In this document: positions 24,430 to 34,504 of the stretch, one piece after another
Position numbering within the stretch: the stretch's first letter is position 1
Layout: each line of letters starts with the position of its first letter
Assembly (NCBI GenBank): GCA_025766275.1
Contig: JAFKAC010000018.1
Location: forward strand, 124,001-188,000
Source: Lactarius indigo
Lineage: Eukaryota > Basidiomycota > Agaricomycetes > Russulales > Russulaceae
DNA length: 64,000 nt
Reading direction: 5' to 3'
Notes under the pieces: generated by a model
Databases searched by the model: none
What the model was told of the DNA's origin: nothing
The model's input: the letters and a program-made list of their open reading frames with translations, nothing else
Program-made: the position numbers and the translations under genes

Positions 24430-25440
24430 AAGGAACGCTCGTTGCAATGCGGCCGCGACGAGTTCGAGAAGCTCCCTCGTCGACTTGCCGCGGTTCGCGT
24501 CGTCTTTCCCAATCGCCTGCCACGTCGCCCCATGACGCGGCTCCTCAACCGCACAACGTGCCACGAGCCCACGACATCCTCCGCCTGTGCCGCGCTCCCA
24601 TGCTGCCGCTCGAACCTGAGGCCTGAGCCCCCGGCCCCACGCGTCGCCGAGATCAGGGTTCGCGCCAATCGCACGCTCGAACCATTGCCGCGCCTTGATG
24701 ACCTTGCGCTCCGCCCAGAACAGCCGTGCCACGGTGCAGATCACGAGCGCGTCCGCACACTTTTTCAGCGCGTCTACGCTCCGGGCCTTGCGCTGGGGCC
24801 GCGCTTCCGCCCAGATCTCCAGCGACCATAGGACGTCGGAGCTGGGGTATTCTTGCAGCGCACGTACGAGTAGCCCTTTGGCTTGCCAGTGCGCGGATGC
24901 GCCCGAGCGCTCTTTGATACCCACAGCCTCCGCCCAGAGTACGTCGCTCTTCGGGTTGACTAATCGAGCATTCTCGATAAGCGCCCGGGCCCGGATGCTC
25001 TTTTCGCCACCTCCTCGAGCTGGCTGTCAAGCACCCGGAGGGCGATGTCCTTCGGCACAGCCTTTAGCCCTGCAGAGTAGGTCGCACATGCGGCGCAGTG
25101 GTATTCAGCGGCTTGGTGGATCTGCCCCTGGATGATGTACAGCTTGGCGAATTCCGGGTACTTGGATAACGCAGTGGAGACTGTCTTGAGGGCGAGCCCG
25201 ACTTGGCCTTGCTGTCGCTCGAACCCGGCCGGTTTCATCCATATCTAGGAGAAGCGTATAGGCCAACGTCGATCTCGCGCGAGGTGCAACTGGCATAAGC
25301 ACACCTCCGCCTCGCCTTGGTCAATCTCTTTCAGCCACTGCTCGCGCGTTGGGAGAACACAGTGCACATGCGGCACCTGGAACCACTACCAACGTATATG
25401 GTACAGTGAGTGGTAGCTACCGGGAACAGCCCGAACAGCC
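24430..25440 (-). pseudogene. PRP6 pseudogene, unit B
   Basis: A copy of the final PRP6 exon: FERQQGQVGLALKTVS, GQIHQAAE, then after a frame change RALQEYPSSDVLWSLE, RPQRKARSVDALKKCAD and ARQWFERAIGANPDLGDAW. Frame shifts near 24960-25020 and 24600 break it. The copy jumps from the equivalent of 30290 straight to about 30790, so most of the preceding exon is deleted. It is less decayed than the unit A copy. Confidence 0.87.
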
Positions 25441-26089
25441 ACCTGTATCCTTTTCGTGTCCCACCCGATCTGCGTGTACGCTCCTTGCGTGTTCCCAGGG
25501 GAAAACGGCGCAGCCCTGGGGTGCATGGACAGGCCCCCCGTTTTGCACGCTCTGGGAGCCTTCGCGTCCACCACCCCTACGTGGACCTCCTTCCTAGCAC
25601 TCTGAGGCTCCCCTCATCACACGCTGCCATCAGGGTCCGATTTTCCTCTCCTCTTCTATGTACCTGCCCTCTGTGCGCGTCTGCAGTGACTGCCCTATGC
25701 CGAGGGGTGGGGACGGGTCTTCCATTCGCGCCTTGGGCTGCGCACACTCGGGGGTGGTCTGTAATCCCAAGATGCAGGAACAGGAAACTCCCTAAAAAAG
25801 AAATAGGGTCCGCGCAACCCCTGTGAAGACATGTTGCATCAAATTGGGGGTCAAACCGGGGACAGTGTAAATGGGCCGGCGGGGCTCAAGGTTCGCAAAT
25901 GCCCCGTTCTCTTGCCACTTTGCGCGTAACCCCCTGCGTGCCGCCTTTCGACTTGGTTTTGATATATATAAAAAGGATTTCGTGCAACCATCGACACATT
26001 CTTCTAGCTATCACCCATTACAGCACCTTTCATGCGTGGAGACGCACTAAAAAAATCATTGTTTTGTACTGTGGCCAAGTGGGTCTCAC

Positions 26090-26309
26090 GCGTGCACCAC
26101 TTTTTTTTTTTGACCCATTTATATCCCGGCTGATAGGCCGCAGGCCCAGACCGGACGCAACATGAACAAGCTACACTACGTGGGGGATTGTAACGTGAAG
26201 ATGCTCCCCGGCAGTAATAGGTTACAAAACTACTGGGAATGATGGGTGCGTAGACCATATCGGAGTCCCCCGTTGGCGAACTATAGTATTAGGTGGCGTG
26301 CACCACTTT
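26090..26309 (-). mobile_element. Poly(A) retroposon in unit B, empty site in unit A
   Basis: A 192-bp insertion (26104-26295) is flanked by GCGTGCACCACTTT at 26090-26103 and 26296-26309. Read on the minus strand it ends in ATGGGTC plus an A run. Unit A keeps the uninterrupted target once, at about 21464-21479. Insertion therefore postdates the A/B duplication. No coding capacity. Confidence 0.85.
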
Positions 26310-26757
26310 GTCTGCTTCGGGCGATGCTGCACATATCTTTTTGCTGACTACTTTTGCTGACTAAAAACGAAAAGATCTGTCCCAGTCTCGTGGCAGGGAA
26401 TAACGTGACTGGGACTGACCAGATTCGGAAAAACGTCAGCAACGACCTCGCCCAAGATCGTGACCTAGCCCGTGCGCCTGTCGATGTCGGAAGTGTTGGC
26501 CGGTATCGGCCACTGAAGGTGTGGGTGTCAGACCTGTCAGGTCTAATGGTGCCGCTGGTCCCCGGCGACGCAATGCTCCCATTGGGCCCTTGTGTTTGAT
26601 TGCGTTGTTTTACTGCCAATGCGGCGTGTTTCTGGCTTGGTCGCTGGCCTGAAATGCATGTGCTAAGCACGAAGACGAGGACACCACAGGATGCGCATCA
26701 AAGATGCGGCTCACCCTCGCGTCGGAGGCCGCGGCACGGCAGATCCGGGATACCCAT
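26281..26757 (-). CDS. Family X gene, copy 5 (136 residues, unknown function)
   Basis: Exon 1 is 26757-26715 (MGIPDLPCRG), donor GAGG|GTGAGC. The acceptor is TTTCAG, and exon 2 is 26648-26281. The spliced frame is open for 136 residues, longer than copies 2-4 because the C-terminus extends past the shared RSLLTFFRIW segment. QTQGPNGSIASPG matches the QTRGPNG region of copies 3 and 4. The shared start, splice sites and frame argue that the family is genuinely coding, but the product is unrecognised. Confidence 0.45.
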
Positions 26758-27388
26758 CACAAGTGAACGACAATTTGATCAGTTAACGGTTTGTCGAAAA
26801 CGAAAAGAAAAAAAATGTGTGTGAGGAAGAGGAGCGAGAGGTTCGGAGAGAAGACGCACCGTTGCGAGACAGAATAAATACACCCAGCCTACCTGAGGCG
26901 GAAGTGATAGAGGGCATTAGCCGTGAGGAGTGTAGACGCCTGGAAATAGAGAACGATAGGAATCGGTGATGAAGCGGCCGCCGACCATAAGCGGCCGCCG
27001 AACATGAAATTCGTGAAGGCTGTGATCCAGGGCGCCTAGGTAGGCACTTCCCCTTCTTGGGCCTGCGTAACCAGACTCACGGGGGATGTGAACTTCGGAC
27101 CAATAAAGACCGCTTTCCGATAATAGGGATTATGTATTTTATATCCTGCTGTAGCTAAACATAACAATACAGGGAGAGTTTGAGTGAGGACGAAAACGAA
27201 TGCTGCCGGATTAAGAAAGTAATGTCAGGGTGTTTGTTTCAAATTCAAAGGGAAGGTGGGAAATTTGTGATCATGTGGACCGCCACCTTCGTCGTTGACA
27301 CGCTTGCCCCAGGCGCGTAACCTGAAAAAGAGACAGATCTGCCCTTTCTCGGTGGTTATTTATTACTCTTGTGGAATGAGTAGTCTTC

Positions 27389-27830
27389 CTAGTGGCAACT
27401 GCTCTCTGAGGAGAGTGAGACTAGACAATGTGCCCTGGATCTCTGGTGCACGCAGCTTGACATGGGCACCATATCTGGAGCTTGTTTCGGCCTTGGAGTT
27501 GATGTGTGGATGACAGGATATGGATATGGTCTTCTTGAGACTGGAGGATCAGACAGCCTGAGAATTAACACTTTCTTCTCAACGATGGTCTGGAAATCCC
27601 AGGCGACCAACGCGTGCGCTCACTTGCAGAAACAGCATGCCGGCCCGGGTCAATCGCCGCAGTCCTTGAGCTATTCTCTCCTTTGATCTGGTGCGATTTG
27701 ACGAGAGTGTGTCATAGAGCTTTCTGCATCGGAGGGCTCTGTGGAGGGTTTCTAAACGAAGTCGGGGTCAGTGTTACATCGCCGAAGTGCGACGGATGCC
27801 AGTGTGCGTACATTGGCGAGTAGTTCTGGC
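27389..27830 (-). pseudogene. Family Y, copy in unit C (frame-shifted)
   Basis: The C-terminal part (PMSSCVHQ, matching PLSSRMHQ of the other units) is open at 27389-27610. The N-terminal motifs SRTAAI and SASER are found further right in another frame. At least one frame shift separates them, so this copy looks inactive although the neighbouring PRP6 is intact. Confidence 0.35.
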
Positions 27831-28206
27831 AGGCGGTCACTGGCCCTCAGGCCTTCATAGACTAGGGTATGGACTGGTCTCACTGGGACTGTGTAGCAGG
27901 TGATTGCGACGCCTTTTTTTTTTTTTTGGCAAGTCGCACAATTGAGAAAAGGGGTCGCTTATATCTGCCTGCTACACGTTCATACACAGTATGATCTGGG
28001 CTTATGGTACGAATGGGATTGCTGGTACTTGTTATCATTTCTTCACCAAAGCACATCGCTGGGCGATCGGGTCATACTAGTACAAACCGGTGCCCAATTG
28101 CCTCGTGTCGACAGAAAAAGGATACACGGCCAAGGACTTATATACGAACGTATCAAAAGCGGTGCTAACAAGATCTGATCTAGATATCGCTGTGCCAGCG
28201 GCGAGC

Positions 28207-28255
28207 CAGTTCTCAGTTCTTTTTTTTTTTTTTTTTAAATCGTCAGTTCTCAGTT
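28207..28255 (-). mobile_element. Tail-only retroposon scar, 25 bp
   Basis: CAGTTCTCAGTT occurs at 28207-28218 and 28244-28255 with only a C, a run of T and AAATCGT between. Units A (near 18488) and B (near 23403) have the target once. It is the smallest member of the poly(A) series: virtually nothing but the tail was inserted. Confidence 0.75.
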
Positions 28256-28350
28256 TCAGATGTAACAATCATGTACATATTACAATATAAGAATGTGGAC
28301 TAGAAGAAGAGACACGAGAGCGGCCGAAAGCACGATATTCTACCAGCCAT

Positions 28351-28746
28351 ACGCTCTCTTTCTTTCTTTCCTTTTTTTTGGATCAATTTGTATTCCGGGT
28401 TATATAAAGGGTTACAGACCGGTTGTAGACAAAGAGCCACTACAGTTATCAAACACGCTAGTCCATGAGAGGTGCCCCCGAGTATAGTAACAGAACAAAC
28501 AATACTTAGAGAAGGTCGGTGGAGATGGGAAGCCATTTAGACACCCCGCATACAGTTGCGGTCAGGGACGCAATAGATAATATAGGCGGGGTTTAGCCGC
28601 ACGTTAGACAGTCAGATCTAGTCAGAGACCAAGAGGAGACCAAACCTCGGTCTGCACCTACCTAGTCAAGTTCAGGGGGCACGGGTATAGGGGGACCGGA
28701 TTCCGGCTTTGAAAGCGCGCGCGTCTGGCCACGTACACTCTCTTTC
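28351..28746 (-). mobile_element. Poly(A) retroposon in unit C, about 372 bp
   Basis: ACGCTCTCTTTC at 28351-28362 and ACACTCTCTTTC at 28735-28746 (one mismatch) flank a 372-bp insertion. On the minus strand it ends TTGATCC plus an A run. Units A (18590) and B (23530) show the uninterrupted target. It is the longest copy in the window. I see no reading frame or clear Pol III boxes in it, so it may be the body of a SINE or the 3' end of a LINE. Confidence 0.7.
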
Positions 28747-29155
28747 CGCTAGTCAACATGCTAGGCCCCATTACCAGAAGCACGCATTTAGTCCCCCCGG
28801 CCGTCAGTCTGAGAAAGCAGCGGGTTTCATTTGCAGCAGCTGGGATCGAGTCACGGGGAAAACTGCAGTCAAGCAGCCACGCCTTTGCTTTCTCGAGCTG
28901 TGGAGCCACCGATTCCGGTGCCATCGGAGTTACAGTAAGAACGAGTAGGTCTCCTAGGCCTATCTCGCTGAACAGCATGCCAGTGCAACTTGTAACCATC
29001 AGGAAATCACGTGACCGGGCCCTGAGCACACAATGTTGAGCGAAGGATTGTACAGCCCACTTTATTATCGGAACGTCGTGCATCATCGGTTTCTCCCTGT
29101 GTCCGATCCACCTCGCGACGACATGTTGTGTCTCGGAAAGAAGACGGCACTCCAT
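28658..29155 (-). CDS. Family Z frame in unit C (unknown)
   Basis: A 165-codon frame with APQLEKAKAWLL, AANETRCFLRL and GGTKCVLLVMG; remnants of the same segments occur in units A and B. It begins inside the 372-bp retroposon region at its C-terminal end, so the native C-terminus has been altered. It may be an exon set of a real gene between PRP6 and family Y. No domain recognised. Confidence 0.25.
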   Translation of the reverse strand: MECRLLSETQHVVARWIGHREKPMMHDVPIIKWAVQSFAQHCVLRARSRDFLMVTSCTGMLFSEIGLGDLLVLTVTPMAPESVAPQLEKAKAWLLDCSFPRDSIPAAANETRCFLRLTAGGTKCVLLVMGPSMLTSGKRVYVARRARFQSRNPVPLYPCPLNLTR

Positions 29156-29472
29156 TCGCCAACTGTTTAAATTTCAATTGTGCGAGTGCCTAATCTCAGT
29201 GAGAGGAGCAATAAGCGGTTACTACAGTAATAGGAAAGGGTCAGATAGGCAGATGTAGCTGGGTCCCTCATCGTCTTTGCCCTCTCTCGGCCACAACCGC
29301 GCCAGAAATTCCGGCATCCCATCTCATTTGACATGGCCGCCCTATCTTCCCTCGTCGACGCCTCTCTCTCGGCTCGGTCCTCCCCGATCTATGACAGCTG
29401 TCTTAGTATTGGGGTCGTATCACCGCGCCACCAAAAAAAAAACATGCCTAACATGCACGACCCAAGGAACGC

Positions 29473-32400
29473 TCATTGCAATGCAGCTGTAACGAGTTCG
29501 AGAAGCTCCTTCGTCGACTTGCCGCGGTTCGCGTCGTCCTTCCCAATCGCCTGCCACGTCGCCCCATGATGCGGCTCCGCAGCCACACAACGCGCCACGA
29601 CGTCCTCCGCCTGCGCTGCGCTCCCATGCTGCCGCTCGAACCTGAGCCACCAGCCCCACGCGTCGCCGAGATCAGGGTTCGCGCCAATCGCGCGTTCGAA
29701 CCACTGCCGCGCCTTGTCGATCTTGCGTTCCGCCCAGAATAGCCGCGCCACCGTGCAGATCACGAGCGCGTCGTCCGCACACTTTTTCAGTGCGTCTACG
29801 CTCCGGGCCTTGCGCTGGGGCCGCGCTTCCGCCCAGATCGCCAGCGACCACAGCACGCCCGAGCTTGGACATTCCTGCAGCGCACGCGCGAGTAGCGCTT
29901 TGGCTTGCGCGGATGCGCCCGAGCGCTCTTCGATGGCAACCGCCTCTGCCCAGAGTATGTCGCTCTTCGGGTTGACCAACCGCGCTTTCTCGATTAGCGC
30001 CCGGGCCCGGATGCTCTTCCCGTCCGCTTCCTCAAGCCGGCTGGCAAGCACCCAAAGGGTGATGTCCTTTGGCACGGCCTTGAGCCCCGCGGCGTAAGCC
30101 GCACGTGCGGCGGAGTGGTTTTTAGCGGCTTGGTGGATCTGACCCTGGATCATGTACAGCTTGGCGAATTTCGGGTACTTGGATAATGCAATAGAGACGG
30201 TGTTGAGGGCGAGCTCCGCTTGGCCTTGCTGTCGCTCGAACACGGCCGACTTCATCCATATCTAGAAGTATGTTAGTTCAAGTTGAGCTCAGGTGAGATG
30301 CATCTGGAATAAGCGCACCCTCTCAGTGTCGGCGACCGTCCGGGCACGGACCAAAAGCTCTCGGGCGACGGCCAGCTCGCCATTCTCCGCTTCGAGTTTG
30401 ACGGCGGCGAGCCAGATCTGCTCGCTCTCCGAGTTCTTCACGAATGCGCGCTCGAGCACTTCGCGCGCCACGGGTACGTCTCCGCCGAGCCACTTCTCCT
30501 TGGCCCACATCAGCCAGAGCACCTCCGCCTGCGGGCAGCACTCGACGGCGCGCGCGAGCAGCTGGTCGAGGCTCTCGCGTGTACCGTGCGCCTTCTCCAG
30601 GTCTGCGGCGCGGCGCCAGAGATCTCGACGATCGGGGAACACGCGCAGTGCGTAGGCAAGGACCGCGCGGGCGGTGCCAACACGTCCGCGCGCTTCGGCG
30701 GCCTCTGCATCACCGAGCCATGTCGCCAGGCGGTCTTCCTCCTCCACTTCCATCGCGACAGTCGCAGATACGATCGCTTCGCACGTGCGCGGCGCACCCT
30801 CCGCCTCGCATCGCTCGGCCTCCTTCAGCCATTGTTCGCGCGTCAAGAGCACTCCGTGCGCACGCAGCGCCCGAACAGCCGCTACCAGCGTCTTGTCGAC
30901 GCGTTCCAGCTCTTCGGCACGCTTCTCTTCTGATGAGTCAACAGCATATGCTTCCTGCTCGATGAGACGCCCGGCAGCAATCCAAATCTCATGTGAGGTG
31001 GGCACTGCTTTGCGTGCCTTGTTGAGTACTGCTTTGGCGTTCTCGGGTGATTCAAGACGCGCAAGAGCGAGCCAAAGTTCAACGGAAAGTGGGATCACCT
31101 CGACTGCCCGAGAGAGTAAAGTACGCGCGTCCGCAGGCGAGGTTTCTAGGTTGACGGTCTCTTTCCAGAGGCGCACAGAATTAGGTATGTGTTCGAGCGC
31201 TGCATGATGATAAGAGATGGTATTAAAAAAAAGGCGTAAGAAGTCGTACCTCGCCGCAGTACGCGCTTTCTCGCCTTTGCGTCATTTTCAAGGTCTGCGG
31301 CCGCTAGCCAAACTTTCACACTTTGTCCTACATGCTGGACAGCATTCGCAAGAATAACCTTCGCATCTTCATTTTGCTACGTGATGGAGCATAAGCATAT
31401 CTCACAAGACGAAATCGGGACGCGTACATGTAATCGCGCAGCTTCTAACCAAATGTCTTCACTCTTGGGGCATTGTTCACAACCCTGCTTGATAAGTTTC
31501 CGCGCGGCTACCATGCGCCCTGCGTGCTCTTCTAGGGCTGCTGCTGCGATCCATCCCGGGGCATGTTTTGGATTAGACTTGATAAGAGAATCGAAGAGCA
31601 TGCGCGCGCGTTTGATATCGCCAATTTCGGCCTCTGTCTTGATAACTTGGCTGTCGAGTGATGTGAGGTAGCCTTTGGGATCTATTGACGTGGCCAAGCC
31701 AGATGTCGAAGTTGTTCCTGATACCTAAAGGACGTCAGCCCTCCAAGGGAGAAGGACGGTGAATGATGGAGATAGGTAACTACCTGGTCGAGCTTGAGGG
31801 ACAAGACTTTGTCTCGTGCCTGGCCGATCTCAACGAAGTTCGTTAATAGACCAGAGTCGGCTGGAGTCTCGAATCCTCCTTGTTCCTGCGCATACAAAGT
31901 TCATACGGATTTGATTACTCCCTGAACAGATCAACCACGCACCTGCTGCCTCGAATCCAAAGCATTTTCATACTCCCCCTTCGAGCGGTCGCCTACGATG
32001 ATGCTGTCGGGCACGGCAAAGGTGCGCTCTTCCTTCCTTCGTTTTCGTCGCGTAAGATTGCCGACCTCGGGGATGTTCTCCCACTCTGAGTCCGTCACGA
32101 CTGCAAGCCCGCGTTTTAGATCTGCAAATTGCTGCTGTAGCTTTGGGCGCTCTGCGCGGTGCTTCGCCAGTTCCGCCTCTTCGCGGGCCTCGCGACGGGC
32201 GCGCCGGCGCGAATCCATCGTCCGGTCGACCTCCTCGTAGATTTTGTCAGCTTCCTCGTCATCAGCTTCGTATGTGGTGCCTGCAAAGAGGCCGTACTCG
32301 TTGTCGGGGTCCTGGAATTGTTCAGGGTCGACGTCCGGCTCTTCACCCCGCCTGGCTTGCGCCTCGCTGCGAACGCAGTAATTAAGAGTCAGGAATGGTC

Positions 32401-32624
32401 CGAGTGAAGAGCCACGCACGCAATAACCTCAGCTGAGGGACCTTCTCTGGCAGGACCGATATCTGAACGAGTAGTGAAACCGGATGCGCTGGGGACGTAC
32501 GTGAGGAAAATGCAGGGTCGGATGGGAGAACAGGGATGGGCTCTCACCCTCGTCCAAGACCAGCGACATATGACGCTGGCGCCGGCATAGACAAGAACGC
32601 GAGCTTGTTTTTATTTGATGCCAT
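29473..32624 (-). CDS. PRP6: Pre-mRNA splicing factor PRP6 (U5/tri-snRNP protein), intact
   Basis: A nuclear scaffold that bridges U5 with U4/U6 in the tri-snRNP. Eight exons: 32624-32548, 32488-32420, 32366-31943, 31885-31784, 31724-31428, 31376-31250, 31199-30319, 30261-29473. All are in frame, about 921 residues, the usual length. The N-terminus has the family's PRP1 region (MPAPASYVAGLGRG, GFTTRSDIGPAR, then DEEADKIYEEVD and PKLQQQFADLKR). A linker with DPKGYLTSLDS precedes the HAT/TPR-like helical repeats, which fill residues from about 250 to the end (CPKSEDIWLEAARL, SVELWLALARLE, AEVLWLMWAKEKWLGGDVP, LQECPSSGVLW, RPQRKARSVDALKKC). The start is set by the conserved MPAP block in exon 1. 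The 3' end was the source of the tandem copies in units A and B. It shares a divergent promoter with the SYM1-like gene. Confidence 0.95.
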
Positions 32625-32810
32625 GGCTGTCGGCTTGCAGAGTCAGAGGGCAGAGTGGTGCGGTGCTACTAATACAGTACTCAGGCTAGAGTTGTCGGCG
32701 TGGAGTGGCAGTGTGTGAGAAAAGTCTACTAAATTAAGGGACTGCCTAAATGTGCGCTTGACTGCCGGTTTGGCGAGTTGCGAGCATCTTGGCCTGGGGC
32801 ACATCGCTCG
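32625..32810. promoter_or_regulatory. Divergent promoter, PRP6 / Mpv17-family gene
   Basis: Only 186 bp separate the two start codons, so both transcripts must initiate within or overlapping this segment. No clear TATA box is visible, which suits two housekeeping genes. Confidence 0.7.
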
Positions 32811-33871
32811 ATGGCATCTTTATTCCGTGCTTTCAAGTCAGTCTCCTGCTCCCGCCTCTACTAATTCTCAATAAAATACAGTAACCTGCTCCTTAAGAGA
32901 CCGCTTGCCACACAATGCGCGACTTCTGCCGTCCTTTTCGCCACGGGAGATGTCATCGCCCAACAAGTCATCGAGCGAAAACACTCCAAACACGATGTAT
33001 CATAATCGCCTTCTTCCCTCCTGTGGTTTGTTACTGATGCACATTCGTTTCTCTAGTTTGCACGGACGGCGCGTCTCACGTTTTTCGGAGGTGGGGGTTT
33101 CAAAAGCAGCAAATAGCACAGCTCACGTCTGGCCTTGCACGCTAACAACGAACCCCGCCGTCTGCAAACACCAGGCTGCCTGCTCGGCCCCCCCGTTTCG
33201 AAATGGATCGCGTTCCTTGGACGGCTGCGCTTTGCCACCCCCACCAAGGCCGTGGTTTACCGCGTGCGTCCCTCCCCTCGACTCCATCACCGATTCGTAT
33301 GTTCATATATGCTTCGCAGACGTGGCTAGATCAGATGCTCATGGCACCGCGTACGTCCTTTCGTTTCGTTATACCTGCGGCCGGTCTGTGTGCCTCTCTC
33401 CGAACCCCATACTTTGTTCTGCAGTCGTCGTGGGCTCGTTCTTCGCGTCAATGTCCCTCATGGAGGGCAAGGGCATTGCCGGCGTCTCTGATAGTCTGAG
33501 CACGGTGCGTGTCCCCAGCCTACCGGACCCGGTCCTTTGTGTCTTGTTTTTTTGACTCTTGGTTCCAGATGTATGCGCCGACACTCATGAGGGGCTGGTG
33601 CGTGCTTTCTGGCTCCCTATGATGCTCTTCGAGACCTACTGTCGTCTCCAAGGATGGTGTATGTCCCCACGCAGCTGGTCAATTTTACCGTCGTGCCTCC
33701 CCAATTCCGCTTCGTGTTCGTTAGCGCCGTCAGCCTTGTTTGGAGTGCGTCATTGTCCAGGGTCAAGCACGACCCAAACCTGACCTTGTTTATTGACCAT
33801 GATCAGATACCTACTTGAGTTCCGTTAACGCGAAGCTGGGCAAGGATATCGCCGAACCCGTAGGTTACTAG
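32811..33871 (+). CDS. SYM1: Mpv17/PMP22 family membrane protein (Sym1-like)
   Basis: Inner mitochondrial or peroxisomal membrane protein; yeast Sym1 is needed for ethanol metabolism under heat stress. Nine small exons: 32811-32836, 32882-32996, 33057-33090, 33175-33263, 33320-33350, 33425-33504, 33569-33597, 33653-33744, 33807-33871. All are GT-AG and in frame, 186 residues, as expected for the family. Markers: RPLATQ and TGDVIAQQ near the N-terminus, the DFARTARLTFFGG signature, LGPPVSKW, DQMLMAP, NFTVVPPQFRF and the C-terminal VWNTYLS followed by NAK. Hydrophobic segments correspond to the four membrane helices. The start ATG lies eight codons before the first intron. The symbol is by family; which paralogue it is (Sym1 or a peroxisomal relative) is not decided. 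Confidence 0.9.
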
Positions 33872-33952
33872 ATTGCCCGATTTGGTGCGTTTTTCTTTTT
33901 GTTTTTTCAATCCTTTATTCATTATTTATGCTTTCTTCTTACTAGAGTTCGC

Positions 33953-34258
33953 TTATCCACGCATACCCGCAAATGATATTGGGATTCGTGGCCAATTCAA
34001 TTCCAAGTGGCGCTTAGTTCCACCAAGTAATGTCCAAGTTGAGCAAGGTGGCCTCCCTGTGGACGTATTAGATGCTCCACCAGTATATATAACCCAGACT
34101 ATGATCAAAAATAGCGGACTCGGGCTGTAGCTGCAGATCTGACTGCCACACTCACCGCAAAAGAAAGACACATCTGTGACGTCCAATCGGAACTTCGTGT
34201 CCTTGAGGTGTCCTTTCCCCATCGAAATTCTAACAGGGTAAGAGCAACCACAATGCAA
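33953..34258 (-). pseudogene. Remnant of a GFA/CENP-V (glutathione-dependent formaldehyde-activating-like) gene
   Basis: The stretch KGHLKDTKFRLDVTDVSFF followed by CGECGSQ fits the zinc-binding CxxC(G) core of GFA-domain proteins. The C-terminal residues WTLLGGTKRHLELNWP fit the end of that fold loosely. The N-terminal zinc ligands (CHCG type) are not found upstream in frame; only an MHCGC sequence lies ahead. The gene is wedged tail-to-tail between the SYM1-like gene and eIF2A. I regard it as truncated, or as a gene with exons I could not join. Confidence 0.4.
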
Positions 34259-34504
34259 TTATCCCCGCCCGACGAGTCGAAAGGTATGACATCAGCTCCA
34301 TGTATGTGCGTGCAGTATCGTCGCTAGATCGATCTCCCTCTACTCTACACCATACCCTACCCTACAACACAAACTCGATCGTCATTCGTCCACGATAAAT
34401 AGACTCAAAACGTGAAGACGAGTCTAAAAATACCGCCGACGAAAGTCCTACACAAAAAGAAACAACAACAAATAAATGGGGGGCGGGGGAGCGTGAGTGA
34501 CAAC

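Noticed and set aside
30674..31207. 177-codon plus-strand frame across PRP6
   Set aside because: Antisense shadow of the long PRP6 exon 7, rich in Ser/Ala/Arg as expected from complementing that GC-rich exon.
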